Source: Elysia chlorotica (taxonomy: Eukaryota > Mollusca > Gastropoda > Plakobranchidae). Taken from it: DNA of 64,000 nt. Numbering within the stretch: the first letter of the stretch is position 1; the number at the start of each line of letters is the position of its first letter. A program made the position numbers and the translations under genes. The notes below the pieces were generated by a model. The model searched no databases. It was not told the DNA's origin and worked only from the letters and a program-made list of their open reading frames with translations. Below, piece after piece: positions 1-13,600 of this stretch. The stretch is from NCBI GenBank assembly GCA_003991915.1, contig RQTK01000157.1, positions 277,802 to 341,801 of the forward strand, read 5' to 3'.

Positions 1-87
<87 letters not shown>

Positions 88-106
88 GTCGTCGTCGTCG
101 TCGTCG

Positions 107-161
<55 letters not shown>

Positions 162-165
162 TATG
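1..165. repeat. compound trinucleotide microsatellite (AAT)n-(CGT)n-(CAT)n
   Basis: The window opens in an uninterrupted AAT run to about position 87, then about seven CGT units, then about eighteen CAT units to about 165. The CAT part differs from the CGT part only by G to A, as CpG deamination of a former CGT tract would give. The stretch from 166 to 415 holds no recognisable gene. Confidence 0.95.
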
Positions 166-415
166 ATCATCAATATTATCATCATAATTATCAAAGTATC
201 GCCATTCAGGAGTGTATAGATTTTTAAGCTTTGATTGTTGATTTTTTGTCGCCAGCATTGGTAACCGTTAAGGCAACCGGATCATCTTTACTCGTGAGGC
301 GTTTAACAATAATACGAGAGAGCTTCGCTGAGCTCTATTAAAGACTAATGATTCACTGAAAGCTTTAGTGTCGTTTTTTTTTTGGATGCTATTAGGATTA
401 CAAATGATGAAAACG

Positions 416-784
416 TCACATTTTTTGTCTTACAGCTTGCGCGAAGTTCTCTCTCCGTCTGGCTTTCTTGGTATCAGTTGCGTTGTCACCTGCTTTTTTC
501 CCCTCAATATACAGCATACACGTGGCCCCAAAGTTCACATACATCGCCAAGATCACAAGGAGTACTACTATAGCCAGGAACAACTTCCATAGGGGCGTCG
601 GTTGCTTTGATTTCGCAGCTCTTCTCCTTGGGGGATAAGTCTTTACCTGTTTTTGTCCAGTCTCATTCTCGTTTTGTTGGTCGGCTAACTCATCATTTTT
701 AAGGACATGCTTTGAAGATTTTTTGCTTGATGACTTTGATGTAGTTGGTGGTGTTTTGGAATCGTTAGAACTATTATCGGACAT
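416..784 (-). CDS. small basic single-pass membrane protein, unidentified
   Basis: An ATG-initiated frame of 122 residues that I do not recognise. The first 45 or so residues are Ser/Thr/Lys/Asn-rich and probably disordered. A basic patch (YPPRRRAAKSKQ) at about 50-61 precedes one strongly hydrophobic stretch, about residues 67-85 (LFLAIVVLLVILAMYV). The C-terminal 35 residues are again basic (KKARRRENFAQAVRQKM). This is the layout of a single-pass membrane protein without a signal peptide; by the positive-inside rule either flank could face the cytosol. Near the 3' end, a GT-AAGA after the Ala codon of FAQA resembles a splice donor, so the frame may be a first coding exon whose continuation lies before the window start. 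The composition contrasts with the surrounding microsatellites, which supports a real gene. Function unknown. Confidence 0.55.
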   Translation of the reverse strand: MSDNSSNDSKTPPTTSKSSSKKSSKHVLKNDELADQQNENETGQKQVKTYPPRRRAAKSKQPTPLWKLFLAIVVLLVILAMYVNFGATCMLYIEGKKAGDNATDTKKARRRENFAQAVRQKM

Positions 785-984
785 CGTGTGTATGTAAACG
801 ATTCGGTTTTCTTTTAGAGATCAAATGAAGGTATTCGTTTTCAGTTATGAAGATCAAAACTGTAATTTCGCCGTGATTAAAATAGCTCCGTTTGTCGGCT
901 GCTGCTACTGCCAGTCTTTGCTTTCCGTTTCAAAAAGAGAGAAAAAAAAGTATTCAAGTTAATAAATGAGGAGCGATTAGTGAA

Positions 985-1062
<78 letters not shown>

Positions 1063-1917
1063 CTCTTTTTCTTTCTCTTTTATTGGGAGAAGGTAAGGGC
1101 GCCCACCTCATAGAATCATCTGTTATCTTTATTGGCTTTGATAATTATTATGATTAATTAAGTCTGTATACGTGACGCAATGTTGAAGCAGCTTATTTCC
1201 ATGTGACGACGCTGTGTGTATGCTTGTCAGTATTTTGTGTTCTTCTATTGTTGATGTCACTGACCATCACCCAACATACAAACAATTGGCAGACTTTAAA
1301 ATGTTACTGTCTTTGCTATAATAGTATCTCTGAAGTCGCAAATTTACTCTTTCTTTAAAACGTTCCAAACCACTTTAATTGGTCACGCAGAAATATCGAA
1401 GCTATATTGTGTTATTGTGTGCTGAACATCCTCTGAATTCAGTAATAAAAATTTTTCTCATATATAATCGGAAAAACTGTGTTGATCTGGTATCTTTGTA
1501 ACTAACTGTTTCATTCATTACAGACCCAACCCTTGTCACAGTGTGGGTCGTGCTTGGCGGAAGCGCTCACTCACATTGTAACATCATCTACTGAGCGCAT
1601 AGGAGGAAAAGTACCGGCTGTTCACACCTGAGCTTTAAAAACGTCTCCAATAGACACATGGGAGTCCTCGAATTCGGTACCGAGTCCTGGAAGGAACTTT
1701 TAGACGACAACATGGGGGTGTACCATGCATTAGCATCTCAAATCAAGGGAAAAGAAGCTGTTGAATGACGCGACCAATAAATGAGCGCGCTACAAGTCTC
1801 GCAGACCAACAAGAACTCACGTCTGTAACCACTGCGACAGAGAGTGTGAGCCCCATCTCACCCCTACATCCACATGAAATACTGCCTCAGCAGATTAGAC
1901 AGATAGGATTTCCCCAT

Positions 1918-1982
<65 letters not shown>

Positions 1983-2150
1983 TATCATGTTATGAATACC
2001 ATCCTTTCTTTTATTGCCACTTAAGCAAACTACATGCATGTTTTTAATTGCATTATGATCACTTCCTGTCTGTTTTTGTCTTGTTGTTTTGTTGCTTTTA
2101 GTGCATGTTACACTTATTATTAGAGTTGATGTAAAAAGATAGTCCCAATC
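785..2150. other. non-coding stretch with two microsatellites
   Basis: This region contains (ATT)n at about 984-1062 and (CAT)n at about 1919-1984. An open stretch at about 1593-1766 (plus strand) ends in a 36-residue ATG frame that matches no family I know. Nothing else coding is visible. Confidence 0.5.
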
Positions 2151-2159
2151 AAGTGTTTC

Positions 2160-2600
2160 TGAGGTCCAAATCTTATGATTTATCTGGTTTCGTCTGGTTT
2201 CGACGGGTTTCGACACTAAGCAATACTGGGTTTCGATCGGTTTCGATAAGTTTCAACGGTTTTCAACATAAAGCAGAACGGGTTTTAACGGATTTCGACG
2301 TTTGGCAGTCAAGGATTTCGACGGATTTTGACATTAGGCGGAGCAGATTTCGACTGGTTTCAACGCTTAATAGTAACAAATTCGACGGGTTTGACGTTTG
2401 GCAGTAAAGGATTTAGACGGGTTTCGATATTTAGCGTAACAGATTTCGACGGGTTTCAACGTTAGGCAGTGACGATTTTGACGGATTTCGACATTAGGCA
2501 GGAACGGTTTTAGATATTAAACAGTGATATATTTCGTGGGGTTAAGCATAAACGGATTTCGACTGGTTTTGACGCTTAAGCTGCGCGGGTTTGAGCCATA
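2160..2600 (+). repeat. degenerate minisatellite of TTTCGACGG-type units
   Basis: About a dozen imperfect units, each roughly 35-40 bp, share the core motifs GGTTTCGACGG, TTTCGACATTAGGCAG and AACGG. The units have diverged by point changes and small indels. No coding frame continues across them. The tract is rich in CpG within TTCGAC despite the AT-rich surroundings. Confidence 0.8.
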
Positions 2601-3926
2601 CATATTAATTATCTTCACGTTGGCCCAGAGAAGCTGTTCAGGAGAAAACCGTGTGCCATGCACAAGTTTCTAACAGCGTATAACAGGGGTGGCATCTATA
2701 TCAATCGTAAAGGTGCTTGATTCGTAACCAGTCGTGCCCCTTTATTTCCTACTGGTTCAGTCGATGTCATTAAAGGAGGTAAGATAAGCCTTTGCTATCC
2801 TATAGGGAACTTTGCTTTACTAATTTAAAAATGAGGACTGCTTGAGACATATTAATTAGTGTTATGATTGAGACATATTAAGTTTTATGATTAGTTCGTG
2901 GTATCACCATTGTCTACGTATGGCGATATGCTACGTTCCCAGACTTCATTAAAATTTATTCGCGATTTACTCTAATGTTAAGAGATAAAAGAAACAACGA
3001 CTAATAAATCAACCTACCTACTTCTGAATAACTTATTTGCACCCGGTAGTGAACATGCATGTAAAAATGAAAAGTTTGTCTTCCTAGTACTCTAAATTCT
3101 TATCGAATTAATTCGTTCCTTTGTTCACTCACCTAGAAGTATGACGAAAATTTTGATTAGCTTTGCTCAAAGGAAACTTTAAGACATATGCTTCAAAACA
3201 CCATGATTATTTTGGCCCTGAATATTTTCAACTTTTAAACAACAACAAAAATGTGTTGATTGAATTATTTCTCATGAGATATATATATATATATAGACCT
3301 ATTTTTAAAGTCCTATAGTGCAATATCTATCAATTAGCATTAAACAGTTGCCAAACCCACTTTGTTTTGGTTTTACTATTAAAGGCACAATTTACAATTG
3401 AGAAAATTACTAGATTCTAGATCTAGAGAAATATCTATGTCGACGCTATTTCAAATCGTCTACCCTCTTTTAGAGTTTAAATACATAGATCTAGATCGAG
3501 ATCTTATTAGTTCGTCATGTAAAATCTATCTTTTTCTTTCTTCGAGTTTATTCTGTTTCGAGATCTATTGCTCTCACACCAGATACAAACGTTACCTTTT
3601 AGAGACTCCATTAATCCATGAATGACATCGCTGTGAAAAGATGATAAAAGCTTTGAGCAGCTTAGAAGCTACACTTCAGCCATAACATAAGTTTTAACTT
3701 TCCTTCTTAAAAAAAGAGATGTTCGTTCCTTTCATTTGTTTTTCTTCTCTTTTTTGTTTTACTTTTGCGACCCGTTCACCATAGCTGCTAACTTGAATTG
3801 CACTTAGATCTACAGGAGAATTCGGTGTTTTTCCCCCCTTAATTTTCACGTATAAATTTACTTTTGAATGGGTTTTCAATAAAAGATAGGCAGACACGCA
3901 AGCAGCTAGGGAGAAAGTGAGAGAGA

Positions 3927-3981
<55 letters not shown>

Positions 3982-4313
3982 TAATATTATGATATATAAA
4001 ACATACAAAATAATGAAATTATACCTTGTTTTTTTTTTGTTTTAACGCAAACTGACTTCTGGTTATGTAGATGACCAATTCATCACAATCAACGCTCCCA
4101 AAAAGATTGGAGATCTAAAAAATTGTCTGCTGGTTTTGAGGGGATCGTGTCCAAACACACGAAGGGGATTTTTTTTTTTAACCGTAGCGCGATCCTCAAT
4201 GATTAATTCCTAAACAGGTACTCCCCCTCAGACAGTTGATGGAAAAAGAATCAATAATAATTATGTTTTACGTCCCTATTGATTCAAATTGTGCCAGCTC
4301 AAGGTACAAGAGG
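2601..4313. other. AT-rich non-coding stretch with a (GA)n microsatellite
   Basis: No gene is recognisable. A short (AT)n lies near 3280 and an imperfect (GA)n at about 3918-3978. The 104-residue minus-strand frame across the latter is only the Ser-Leu translation of the dinucleotide repeat. Confidence 0.6.
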
Positions 4314-4541
4314 TGAGCGAACTGGCTCAAGTGGTAGAGCGTTGATCTGCAGGTCGGGAGGTCCGCGGTTCGAATCCCTCGACCGGTAAAAAATTTATAT
4401 TTCAGATTTCGTATCTCCACCCTGTCTCATAATTATGTGCCAGCATATAAATTTGCCAGACGTCAGTCGTGGAGTCCGTCCACAAAAAAGTCTATAAAGT
4501 GATATCGTGCTGACGTTGGGCGTTAAACCAACACAGCTCAA
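4314..4541 (+). mobile_element. tRNA-derived SINE, family 1, near full length
   Basis: The head resembles a tRNA gene, with an A-box-like TGGCTCAAGTGGTAGAGCG and a B box GGTTCGAATCC, as used by RNA polymerase III. The body contains CCTGTCTC, GCCAGACGTCAGTC and GGAGTCCGTCCAC. The element ends in GCTGACGTTGGGCGTTAAACC. The same head, body and tail recur at least ten times in the window in both orientations. It is not a functional tRNA gene, because the acceptor stem does not pair cleanly and an unrelated body follows. Confidence 0.85.
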
Positions 4542-5515
4542 CTTACTCAGCGCAGGACCCTAACAAGCGACTGCCGAATGTTGCTACCGTTGCTCCCTGC
4601 AGTTGATGATTCCTCCCTGTGTTTATGGGAGTGTGACCATATAGGGTTGGTTTTTTTTCGCCATTGGACGCAGCACCAGTAGCCCATCAATACAGGTATA
4701 TAATATAACTGCTTAGCTTCAAGATAGCTATTAATAAATTTGGAGACAATGTAGTGGCAGAAAGCACTGTAGGTAAAGCCATAGTGTTGATTTACATTAC
4801 ACAAGAAACAATAACATTCAAACTAGAATTAAGCACATCACTTCCAGTTCAATATATTTTGAGTGTTTCATCAAGCATTGTAGATATTTTATGAAAATAT
4901 TATTGAAATATTGTTTTGTGATAAAAAAAATATAATACATATTTTAAAAGCCCAACCTCTTTGAAAATAAAGGTTATTTACCAAAATATAACTTACCTAT
5001 TCATTCAGCACTGTGCTTGTCGTATTTCAGCACATCCACATTTAGCCTGTCGATCCAAGATGTTAGCCTGACATTGGCAGCCTGAACTGTATCATATCCT
5101 CCATCACGTTTTGTAAAAGAGCAGTGAAGAATTGTGGTCAGTTGTCTCACGACTTCCATAACATCGAGTACACGTGTGTGATTACCTGAGTTGCCATGGA
5201 TATAGTATTTTGTTCGTCCATGTCGGGTTCGCAATCTGTTTGTTATGACCCAGTTTTTCCGGCTTTTCAAAGCCTGGAATAGGTTCTGGTGGATCTAACA
5301 TTCAATCTCCCCCTGTTGGTCTATTTTTCTCCATGTTTCTCTCCAAAGTTCTTATTTTGAAATCCCCATTGGTTGATTTATAGAATTGACGTCGAGGTTT
5401 GATTCTTAATGTTTTGAGGTCACTTTTAGTAGTGACTTGTATTAGGGGATGTAACCTACCATGTCTTTCAAATTCTTCATCAGTTTCTGATTGGCTTCTT
5501 CTCTCATCAGATGAG

Positions 5516-5752
5516 TTGGGTTGAGTTGAGTTGAGTTGGTTTAAATTCCAACGTCAGCACTATATAACATGAGGCAGGGCGGGGATACCATGACTCTTGT
5601 CTGACTGTCTCAGCCGGTCACATTATACTGACAACGACCCAACCAGGTACGTCGGACGAAATTGGACAAATAAATCTGAAGATTGTGGGATTCGAACCGC
5701 GGACCTCCCAATCTGGAGACCAAAGCTCTACCATTTGAGCTAAGTCGTTGAT
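5516..5752 (-). mobile_element. tRNA-derived SINE, family 1, full length, minus strand
   Basis: Read on the minus strand it has the tRNA-like head with a B box (complement of GGATTCGAACCGCGG), the shared body (GTCAGTATAATGTGACCGGC, then GGTATCCCCGCCCTG) and the conserved GCTGACGTTGGAATTTAAACC tail. A (TTGAG)n stretch follows the tail at about 5515-5538. Confidence 0.85.
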
Positions 5753-5759
5753 TTTTAGT

Positions 5760-7724
<1,965 letters not shown>

Positions 7725-7734
7725 GCAACTACTC

Positions 7735-7766
<32 letters not shown>

Positions 7767-8105
7767 GAGTCCTGACGATTTCGCTCCCTACTGATTGGTA
7801 TAGAGTTCCTCCGGAAAACGTAGGATAGAGGACATTAGTGGCTTCGGACATATCACGTTGATAATACCGGTGGCCCTGGGGTAGAACATTGATTTCCGAC
7901 GCAAAAGGTCCGTGGTTCGAGTCCTGACGATTTCGCTCCCTACTGATTGGGTCGGTGTTAGTTTAATGTGACCGACTGAGACAGGAGTCATGGTATCCCC
8001 GCCCTGTCTCGTGTGTCGCAGCACATAAAATTGTCAGACGTCAGTCTTGGAGCCCATCCACAATATAGCATATACAGTGCTGATGTTGGACGACCAACTC
8101 AACTA
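7767..8105 (+). mobile_element. second family 1 SINE with a short partial copy in front
   Basis: Positions 7767-7797 repeat only the post-B-box segment (GAGTCCTGACGATTTCGCTC). A near-complete copy follows from about 7867, close to the element at 7492-7724. The order CT tract, fragment, full copy suggests tandem duplication or unequal exchange of a SINE plus its CT tract rather than two independent insertions. Confidence 0.8.
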
Positions 8106-10030
8106 CAACGAAGTGTTCCTAAATTAGCGTGACATGATTGATGAGGTAATAAATAATTATTTGAAAAAAAAAAAAGGTAAGTAACAACCCTTATAGTTCA
8201 TTGTGTTTCCATTCCATTTAATAAGAATGACTTTTCTCAGTAAAACCTCAACTTCTTTCCAATCGAAGAAGTTAATCAAGCAACACACTATGACTGTACC
8301 AAAGAGTCTAGACTCTAAAATAGAACTCTGCGGAATGTACCGGTACTTAATTTATTTATATCGATATTATAAGGAATGGAATTGAGAACTACTAAACTAC
8401 TGCTCTTCGTATTTAAAAAAATCACAACGGTAATATCAGATTATGATAGCTTTTTGGATACATCTGCAAGCAATTTCTCGATCTAAGAATCATGCGTAAG
8501 TCAGTCTGTTTCAAGAGACAAGTTTCTATCGCCAATTTTGACAACCGGTCTGTAGCAAAAGTACTCGATATTAGTCGATAAGGAATGCCGTTTGGGTTTG
8601 GCGTTTGTTTACATTGGACAAGCAAGGGGAGATAAGACAACAAACGTTTGGTCTTTCCATCCCACTCATTTGTGCTGGTTCGGGTGACAAAGAATGAGAT
8701 AGCAATTTAACAAAAAGAAATCCCCTTCGCAACAGAACGCGAGAAACCGCCCAACCGTATCTATCGCCTGAGCACGAGTACGTTGTAGTACGTCTAATAT
8801 TTCGAGACGAGTCCATAAGGGACATGAAAGACCAAAGTCCTGAAGTATCATAGTATGTAACCGTAATGAGTCCCGATCTATCTTCAGATCTAAATCTAGT
8901 TTACAAGCCTTTTCAGTGGTCAGACAGAGCTAAATTCTACAGTATTTCGATCTAAGCTTAGATATAGATCTAGACGAGATCTAGTTTAAATTTTACTAGG
9001 CTCTCCAAACTAGATCTATCTAGATCTAGAGTAGACTTTTCTAGATTTTAATTCATCTTTAGAACGGATTAATCAAGGTCTAGATCTAGATTAGAATTAG
9101 ATTGATGTGTGTGTGTTCAGACTTAGATCTAATATAAATTCGTTTATAGATATAGATTCTAGATCTAGTTGTGTGGAAAAGTTTCATTAAGCTAAAGATT
9201 TCTATATTCTCCAAAGTTGATTTACATTTTAATGGTTAATTATAGTTGTACATCCATAAAAACCTCTAGACCTAGATGGCCATGTCAAACTAGCAGTTTA
9301 CAAGCTTTAGGATTCCTCAAGGTTGCATAAATATAGGTCTAGATTATATTCAACCAATACAAAGATGGATTTAGCAACATACAAATCTTTATTCTGTTTT
9401 CTACGCTATCTATATAGGCCTAATCTAGACCTCAATTTACAGCCGGACCTGCACAATTGGAAAAACATGAAATTGAGAATTTGCGCAAAAAATAGGAAAG
9501 ATCATCATGCTGTGGAACTGAACTTATTCCAGCCTATAGATATAAAGTTATCATAAGATCGGGAAATAAATGCAGTCTAGTTGTCGCTCTTAAATACAGG
9601 CAATAGGGTATATATATTGTTTGCTGTTTGTACCTGAGAAACATACTTCTCTTACTACAACTGATAGACACACATGTGTACAATTTAATTTCAAGGACTC
9701 CAAAGTGACACTTAGCAGTGGTTATTTGCATCTCATGTAAGAAGTGAGCATGCTAGGGAAAGAGTAGAAGTCTATCTGCATTCAGGTTCCAAGGTTTATA
9801 CTTTATTATCCCAGGTGGATATATATTATTATTAACGAGGTTTACAAGTCATTATTCTCAGTCATAATGAAGCAGTTGCCAGACCTCCTTTTTCTCTCTC
9901 CATCTCTCATGATAATTATAGTCTAACTAGATTGAGATCTCGATAAGTCCTCTTCATCTCGTAATTTTGTCTTTCATCGACTGAAAAACTCACTCATGAA
10001 TTCCATCTCTCTCTCTTTCTCTCTCTCTCC

Positions 10031-10063
<33 letters not shown>

Positions 10064-10673
10064 TCTCTCCCTCTCCCTCTCTATCTATCTATCTATCTCT
10101 TAAGAACCACCTTTCCCTTTCCCTCATTTTTTCTCTATCTCAAATTAGATCTTGACTCAAGATCTTAGGCTTAAGATTTAGATTACTATCTATGTTCATG
10201 ACACTCTAGAATCTTAGACCTAGAGTGATGTAATTGACTTGACTTATAAATGGCTGTGGCGCATCACAGTTCTATTGGCAGTCTCATCACAGTTCTATTG
10301 GCAGTCTATAGGTGTTTTCTCTCCATTTTTGTCTTCTGTGTGCTGTTTCTGTGACCAAAGTCAGTTTATCATGGGGGTTTGGTCAAATAGGATATATATA
10401 TATATAATATGTATAACATATTTATTTATTGTATCACAATTGATGACATAATTTTAATATTTACATCCTATTCAGAGTAATATTTTAAAAGTACCCTTGA
10501 TCAACCCATTTGCCAACTCAGCAGAGCGAAGCTTCTCACTGGACACTGCGACTCCAATACACCAAAAGCAATACATTGCATTTTAAACATCAGTTTCAGT
10601 CAAATTTAAAAACCATGGACATAAAGTCACTGTTTTAAGCAACATAATTTTTCACGCGCTCGCTTAAGTCAAA
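8106..10673. other. non-coding upstream region with AGATCT/TCTAGA-rich DNA and a CT microsatellite
   Basis: From about 8870 to 9450 the palindromes AGATCT and TCTAGA, often fused as TAGATCTAGA, recur every few tens of bases. A (CT)n tract lies at about 10005-10098. The interval just before 10674 is presumably the promoter and 5' UTR of the GDPD gene, but I cannot identify a TATA box or initiator with confidence. Confidence 0.5.
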
Positions 10674-13600
10674 ATGACAGTGTCTGTTGGATATATTGTT
10701 GGAGGAGTATCGTTCCTTGCCTTTGGGAGCTATGTGGTCATCTCTGTAGTTCTCTTCAAGTTTCCTCATCTCATGCACAAAAAGAAGCAGCCCAAGTTCA
10801 GGGCGGTGCACATCAGTCACCGTGGAGGTAAGTTACATTAGTTTTTTAAATGAGGACAGAGCTCTAGAAAGGGAGTTTCCTCTCATAGAGGTTCTCAGGA
10901 AAGATTCTATATTGTTTATATTGTTAAAGGGCTTCTTAGACGAACATGGTTGGTCACATTATACCTACTGCGATCCAACGAGTCTAGGAAAAAAAGAGGA
11001 TATCCAAGGACATCATAATTCATACCAAACAAGTCCTTGGGCAGGGTGCAAAGGCTGAGTCCTGCAAAACTCACAGGCTATAGATGATTTGTGGATGAAA
11101 TATGAAGAGAAGCAAATAAGATTATCAGCCTTGTCAATAAATAAATATAGCCACTCTGAATCCTGCTATAGAATTTAGAGTGGTGAAAATGGTGATAGAT
11201 AATATCTTATACCTCACATTTGAGAAACACCAAATCCTTGTATTGGGCCCAAATAGGAGTGTTGATGAAAATGTCAGTTTCCCAGTTGCCCCAGTTCCTG
11301 TTTTAGTATATGTAGATTTCAACAACATTGGAAAAAGTTAAAAAACGTTTTTTTTACCAACTAGGTTAATATCCATGCAGAAATTATCCCTTTAAATACA
11401 AAAGCCAAATATAAAAAATTTTAGGAATTGAGTCAGACGTAAATCACAGTACGGATTTATTGAGAAAAAGAGCCAACTTCAAATCTATCTCCTACAAATT
11501 TATTAGAATATATGGCTTACTTGAGTACGAGTTTAGTGGGTGTTTCATGTACAAAAATATTATTATATAAATTTCATAAGCCTGTAAATTCTGCCTTTCT
11601 CTTTCAGGTGCTGCTGATAGGTTGGAGAACACAATGGAGGCGTTTAAGAAGTGAGTGTAAACCCTGTGTTTAATTATTCCTAGTAATAGTTTTGTGGAGG
11701 GTGGATTCAGGAGAGAGAACGCCTTATTGAAATTGGACACTTTTGGTCCCCTCACAGCCGAGTGGTTAATGTTCTGGCACTTATTCGAGAAATAATAATA
11801 CTACTGTATGGCTACACCTTCATGTTTTTCAATTTCAGATATGTCTTCATCAACAGCCTGATCTGTATAATCTGAAATTGACAAACGTGAAGGTGTAGCC
11901 ATACAGTAGTATTATTATTTCTCGAATAAATGCCAGAACTTTAACCACTCGGCTGTGAGGGGACCAAAAGTGTCCAATTTCAACATTTTGTGCGATACAT
12001 ATGATGAAGAAAATAAAAGGCAAATTTTAACTGCCAATCTGGCACCCCCAAAAAAATTATGAGTGAGCAGTCAACTGGTTAAAAAGAACATTAGCTTAGT
12101 AATTTATGCATGTGTGTGTGATTGTAGATCCATATGGCCATGTCATTGATGTTTTCAGAGGTGGTTTTGATCTTGGATTCAATTTGATTCAAAAAATGAG
12201 AAATTTCAATGGGTGGTCAAGAGATCAAAAACTGAGTTCTACTTAATTATAAATCAAAGTTTATCCATCCTTAGAGCGTTTTACAAAAGATTCTGATTGA
12301 AATGCATGTCAAGTATTTGAAATTTATATATTTTATTTTCTGATCAACATACTCTTTATGTAGAAGTTTGAATATTGTTTATCATATGTCTTCATCTTTT
12401 CTCTGTCTACAAGGTGTATATGTCTTGGCGTTTGCTCTGTCTACAAAGTGTTTATAATGTCTTGATGTTTGCTTTGTCTACATAGTGTTTATAATATCTT
12501 GGCATTTACTCTGTCTACAAGGTGTTTATGTCTTGGCATTTACTCTGTCTGCAAAATGTTTATAATGTCTTGACATTTGCTCTGTCTGCATAGTGTTTGT
12601 GTCTTGACATTTGCTGTCTACAAAGTGTTATGTCTTGGCGTTTGCTCTGTCTACAAAGTGTTTGTGTCTTGACGTTTGCTCTGTCTACAAAGTGTTATGT
12701 CTTGACGATTAATGTCTACAAAGTGTTTATAATGTCTTGGCGATTACTTTGTCTACATAGTGTTTGTGTCTTGACTTTTGTCTGTCTACAAAGTGTTATG
12801 TCTTGACGATTAATGTCTACAAAGTGTTTATAATGTCTTGACGTTTGCTCTGTCTACATAGTGTTTGTGTCTTGAAATTTGCTCTGTCTACAAAGTGTTT
12901 ATAATGTTTTGCCGTTTGCTCATTTTACAAAGTATTTATAATGTCTTGGTATTTACTCTGTCTACAAAGTGTTTATGTCTTGGTGATTACTCTGTCTACA
13001 AAGTGTTTATGTCTTGGTGTTTATTCTGTCTACAAAGTGTTTATCTCTGGTGTTTACTCTGTCTACAAAGTGTTGGTGTTTGCTCTGTCTACAAAGTGTT
13101 TATAATGTCTTGACGTTTGCTCTGTCTATAAAGTGTTTATGTCTTGACATTTGCTCTGGTGTTTTAGCGCGGTGGCTGCCGGCACTGACATGCTAGAGCT
13201 GGACTGCCACCTGAGTCTGGACCAACAGGTCGTTGTTGCACACGATGATGCTTTCACCAGAACCTGTGGCTGTGAGGGTCGCATCACGCAGACAAATTAC
13301 AAGGTAGGAAGCAAAATAAAAAACCTGTTTAAATTTAGGCCAATAATTTGTTTTACTCATTCCCATAGGGTCAGAGCGCATTACAATAAAAAATACGTGA
13401 TGCGGTTATAATAATAATAAATAATAAATTTTTATCCTAAGTTGTAGATATAATACTGTTAAAATGAAATCATGGTATTACTAAAACAATTTGTTGTTGT
13501 GATACTAAAAAATGCATAAAAAAATACATGTGTATTTTATTCACAATCGTAAGAAAGGTACACATTGTTATATGCCAAATTAAAATATTGGTAATATTTA

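Noticed and set aside
4316-4392. functional tRNA gene
   Set aside because: A and B boxes are present, but the same head is attached to a conserved SINE body in many copies and the acceptor stem is not convincing.
12415-13160. CRISPR-like array of short repeats
   Set aside because: The units are contiguous and degenerate without unique spacers, inside an intron of an animal gene.
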